DNA of 64,000 nt. Source: Streptomyces sp. SDr-06. Lineage in GTDB: Bacteria; Actinomycetota; Actinomycetes; Streptomycetales; Streptomycetaceae. The stretch's first letter is position 1; every line of letters starts with the position of its first letter. The stretch spans positions 1-64,000 of the forward strand of contig NZ_QOLA01000006.1 of the NCBI RefSeq assembly GCF_003324565.1. Reading direction: 5' to 3'. A program made the translations under genes and the position numbers. Positions 61,192-64,000 of the stretch are shown here, piece by piece. The notes under the pieces were generated by a model that was given only the letters and a program-made list of their open reading frames with translations, made no database searches and was not told the origin of the DNA.

Positions 61192-61837
61192 GACGCCCCT
61201 TCCCGCCCCGATCGCAGCCCAGCCTCCCAGATTTTCTGAACGCGTTCAAGTACGACTGGTGATCGACAGAATCTTCAGCCGCCCCCGGGCCTGCGCCTGC
61301 TTCACCCGCACGCGCCAGCACACGACGCCGCCCCCTTCAGAAACCCGTACCGACCGACGGACAGGCGCTCCGGCTGCAACCGGAGCGCTGGCGCAACGAA
61401 CCGACACCCGAGCCTCGGGGGGCACAGGGCCAAGGGGAAGTCCCCCGAAAACTGGGAACGGCGCGCCCGACGGCGCTCTCTACGTCGGGGGCGATCGCGT
61501 TGCGGGCAAGGGAGGGCCTCTCGACCTCCCCAGGCATCCTGGCCCTCCCCTCACCCAGCAGGCACCGACTACCCCGCCCGATGATGTTCATGCACCGCAC
61601 TGTTCTGGGCAGAACAGCGCGGGTCCGTCGCCGCGCGTGGCTGCCCCTGGCATGGATGACCGGGCACGCCGTCCCGGCACTGAGCACCAACCAATCCCCT
61701 GGGCTCGCACTGCTTGACCGCTCGGTGGGCCACCGACAAGGTTCTGGGACTCGCTCGCGCAGGCCGTGCGCCTCACGCCGAGGCCCTCCCGCACCGGAAG
61801 GCCGGACATGTGCATGCGAAGCGATGACCGCCCCGAG
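61192..61837. other. Intergenic
   Basis: 646 bases without a supported gene. About 15 codons near 61710-61756 (RWATDKVLGLA) resemble the first residues of SWIM zinc-finger proteins, but no continuation exists. Confidence 0.35.
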
Positions 61838-62770
61838 TCAAGTACGGGGTCGGAGACGGTCGTTGAGCGCGGCACCCACGTCGGGGCAGTTCTTCCGGAT
61901 GGTGTCGAGGAAGGCACGCAGCACCGGGGAATGGTCGCGGGCCGCGAAGGACAGAACCAGGTCGGGCAGGGGCGTGCGCGGCGTCACCTCACAGAACCGC
62001 ACTCCCGGACGCGGGACCGTTCTCATGCGGGATGGCCCCAGGCCGACGCCCACGCCTGAGGCAGCGAGGCCGATGATCGTGTGCACGTCCCTCGCGACGG
62101 TCGCGTCGCCGAGAGCCGATGAGTCGCTGCCCAGCAGGGTGCGCAGTCCGGCGACTACAGCGGGCTCGTCCTCCCCCGCCGACACGATCAGCGACTGACG
62201 CCGCAACTGATCGGCACTTACCGAGAGTTGCCCCGCGTACGGGTGCGCCGTACTCACCACGGCGATCACGTGGTCGTGTCCGATCGGGACGGACACGAGA
62301 TGCTCGGCTCCGGCACCCCGTGGTGGGCCGAGGGTGATGGCCGCGTCGAGCTCCCCGGCGACGAGAGCAGGGCCGCTGCGGCTGGTGGCCATCTCGTGCA
62401 GTTCCAGTCTCACGTCGGGCCGTTCACCGCGGAACCGGCTCAGGACGCCGGGCAGCGGGTCGAGCAGTGCGGAGGCGATGAAACCCAGGCGCAGCCGTCC
62501 CGTCTCGCCGCGCGCAGCCCGGCCCGCGTCGACCGCTGCCGCTGCAATCTCGTCGAGCGCCCGGCGCGCCCGCGCGAGGAACGCCTGGCCGGCAGCGGTG
62601 GGAAACACCCCCTGACGTGTGCGGTCGAACAGTCGGGTCCCGACCTCGCGCTCAAGGTCGCCGATCTGCTTGGACAGCGGCGGTTGCGCAATGCCCAGCG
62701 CGCCGGCCGCCCGGCCGAAGTGTTCGTGCTCGGCGAGAGCAACCGCGTACCGCAGGTGTCGCGCTTCCAC
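61838..62770 (-). CDS. LysR-family transcriptional regulator
   Basis: 310 residues. The N-terminal winged helix reads LRYAVALAEHEHFGRAAGAL, then AQPPLSKQIGDLEREVGTRL. The C-terminal co-inducer domain (about 90-300) has GRLRLGFIASALL and ASGVGVGLGPS. GTG 62770. Divergent from the alpha/beta hydrolase gene with a 125-base shared control region, so it most likely activates that gene in response to its substrate. Confidence 0.94.
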   Translation of the reverse strand: MEARHLRYAVALAEHEHFGRAAGALGIAQPPLSKQIGDLEREVGTRLFDRTRQGVFPTAAGQAFLARARRALDEIAAAAVDAGRAARGETGRLRLGFIASALLDPLPGVLSRFRGERPDVRLELHEMATSRSGPALVAGELDAAITLGPPRGAGAEHLVSVPIGHDHVIAVVSTAHPYAGQLSVSADQLRRQSLIVSAGEDEPAVVAGLRTLLGSDSSALGDATVARDVHTIIGLAASGVGVGLGPSRMRTVPRPGVRFCEVTPRTPLPDLVLSFAARDHSPVLRAFLDTIRKNCPDVGAALNDRLRPRT

Positions 62771-62829
62771 GGTCCGCGCTCCGTTCCATCGGTCTCATCG
62801 GCCCGATCGCCGCTGGCAATACCTCAAAG

Positions 62830-62857
62830 ATATCGCCATGCCACTTACGAGATCTAT
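62830..62857. promoter_or_regulatory. Probable LysR-type operator
   Basis: Inverted repeat AGATATCG-N12-CGAGATCT (7 of 8 arm positions complementary) in the AT-richer divergent region between the LysR and hydrolase genes. Confidence 0.5.
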
Positions 62858-62895
62858 GAAGGGATGGCGCTGAGGTTCCTGTCTGGAATGGGGGC

Positions 62896-63759
62896 ATGAA
62901 GTACGCATCTTTGAGCGACACCATCTTCGTCTTCGTCCACGGGGCCTGGCACAGCTCCGGACAGTGGGCAGCAACGCAGCGCGCACTGGCCGGACTGGGC
63001 GCCGCAAGCGTCGCCGTCGACATGCCCGGGCACGGCTTCGACGCACCCCTGCCCAGCGGATACCTGCTGCCCGGCCAACCGGGCCTGCTGATCGAGAAGT
63101 CACAGCTCGCCACCCTGACAATGGACGACTGCGCCGAGGCAGTACTGAGCGTCCTGCACCAGCTGCGTCACCATCGCACTGTCGTGCTCGTCGCGCACAG
63201 CGCGGGCGGCGGTCCCGCGTCCCTGGCCGCGGAGCGGGCCCCGGAGTTGGTGGACCGGATCGTCTACCTGTCCGCTTTCGTACCGGGCGGGCGGCCGCGG
63301 TTCTTCGACTATCTGGGATCGCCCGAAAACGCCACCGCACTGGGCCAGAACCTGACCCTCGGCGACCCCGAGGCCCTGGGCGCCGTACGGATCAATCCGC
63401 TCTCATCAGATCCCGCCTACCTCGACGAACTGCGGGAAACTCACTACCACGACACCCCCTTGGACCGCTTTGACCGGTGGCGGTCCGCGCTGAGCCCTGA
63501 CCTGCCCCTCGCGATCCCGACGACACCAGTCACCCTGACCGCAGCACGGTGGGGACGAATTCCACGAACTTTCCTGCGCTGCGCCGAGGACCGGGCGCTG
63601 GCACCGGCCGCGCAGGAGCTGATGATCGCCGAAGCCGACCGGGCCTTCCCCGACAGGCCGTTCACCGTGCAGACCCTCCCCGGCAGCCACAGCCCGTTCG
63701 CAGCCCGGCCGGGCGAACTCGCCGCGGCCCTCGCCTGGTCTGCCGGCATCGAGCCATGA
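62896..63759 (+). CDS. Alpha/beta hydrolase
   Basis: 287 residues. FVFVHGAWHSSGQW carries the oxyanion HG. The nucleophile is Ser102 in VAHSAGGGP, a member of the salicylate-esterase/hydroxynitrile-lyase-like group, and the catalytic His lies in LPGSHSPFAARP near the C-terminus. No signal peptide, so a cytosolic esterase or lactonase. GGGGG precedes the ATG. Probably controlled by the divergent LysR gene. Confidence 0.9.
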   Translation: MKYASLSDTIFVFVHGAWHSSGQWAATQRALAGLGAASVAVDMPGHGFDAPLPSGYLLPGQPGLLIEKSQLATLTMDDCAEAVLSVLHQLRHHRTVVLVAHSAGGGPASLAAERAPELVDRIVYLSAFVPGGRPRFFDYLGSPENATALGQNLTLGDPEALGAVRINPLSSDPAYLDELRETHYHDTPLDRFDRWRSALSPDLPLAIPTTPVTLTAARWGRIPRTFLRCAEDRALAPAAQELMIAEADRAFPDRPFTVQTLPGSHSPFAARPGELAAALAWSAGIEP

Positions 63760-64000
63760 AGACTTCCCCGTCCCTGCTCCGGCAGCCCCTCCATTTGCCG
63801 GAGGCCGGGATGGTCTGGGAGCCCGGCGAGGAATCCTGGGGAGACCACGCTCGCCGCGCTCCGGGCCTGCCACCGAGCCACCTGACACCTCACCCCGCGC
63901 CACCACGCAGTCGGGGGCGAGGACGTGGCGATGATGCCCATCGGACAGCACTTACCCAACCGTGATGCTGACTGGTGGCGGCAGCACCTGTTCATAGCCG
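63760..64000. other. Window end, no supported gene
   Basis: After the hydrolase stop I see no gene start or recognisable end of a neighbouring gene. Confidence 0.4.

Noticed and set aside
61710..61756. RWATDKVLGLA segment like the start of SWIM zinc-finger proteins
   Set aside because: Only about 15 codons, no start context and no continuation; could be chance.
35000..64000. CRISPR arrays, IS elements, prophage or attachment sites
   Set aside because: I looked for regular direct repeats, transposase or integrase motifs and tRNA-linked repeats and saw none here or in the first 35 kb.

Overview
This 64 kb window is high-GC actinobacterial chromosome, most likely from Streptomyces or a close relative such as Kitasatospora. 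The support is very GC-rich coding DNA, frequent GTG starts, many ATGA/GTGA stop-start overlaps, a TatB-type translocase subunit, a rich sigma-B-like partner-switching network, an epsilon-poly-L-lysine-synthetase-like gene and a rare TTA codon in a biosynthetic gene. I recognised no rRNA, tRNA, CRISPR array, insertion sequence or prophage.

Layout. 0.2-10.9 kb holds housekeeping and regulatory genes: an LCP cell-wall ligase with a membrane partner, tatB, a membrane Ser/Thr kinase, a VOC protein, a MarR/CurA-like oxidoreductase pair with a likely operator, GNAT-like sequences (one decayed), an anti-sigma ATPase, a STAS antagonist and a MerR-like gene coupled to a small partner. 12.0-23.4 kb is a tightly packed biosynthetic operon: an acyl-AMP ligase/aldehyde-dehydrogenase fusion, a ThDP enzyme, a FabF-like ketosynthase, a truncated NRPS-like condensation protein, an alpha-oxoamine synthase, a possible small ORF, an SDR and an MFS exporter. 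I could not match it to a known pathway, and it is the best candidate for an undescribed system.

24-39 kb is a stress-signalling region: RsbR-RsbS-RsbT stressosome genes, an ATPase/phosphatase fusion, an RsbU-like phosphatase, two paralogous SpoIIE phosphatases each beside a MarR gene (one MarR gene broken), lone ATPases and a STAS protein, ending in a sigma-B/F-type sigma factor. A TetR/nitroreductase pair with two strong operators precedes it. 39-45 kb has a secreted Agd3-like deacetylase, a Zur-type box in front of two cysteine-free ribosomal protein paralogues (bL32, bS18), a small decayed gene and CorA.

46-53 kb has an atypical NRAMP-family metal transporter behind a structured leader, two small proteins, an orphan winged-helix regulator, a two-component system and a COG4705-like membrane protein. 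53.4-57.3 kb encodes a large synthetase with the adenylation-carrier-membrane-tandem-domain layout of epsilon-poly-L-lysine synthetase and a lysine-like specificity code. 57.9-64 kb has an AraC regulator, a secreted intradiol dioxygenase with a chitin-binding-type module, a transglutaminase-like protein and a LysR/alpha-beta-hydrolase pair.

All functions are read by eye from motifs. Gene starts were chosen from ribosome binding sites and domain boundaries, and alternatives are given where the choice is open.
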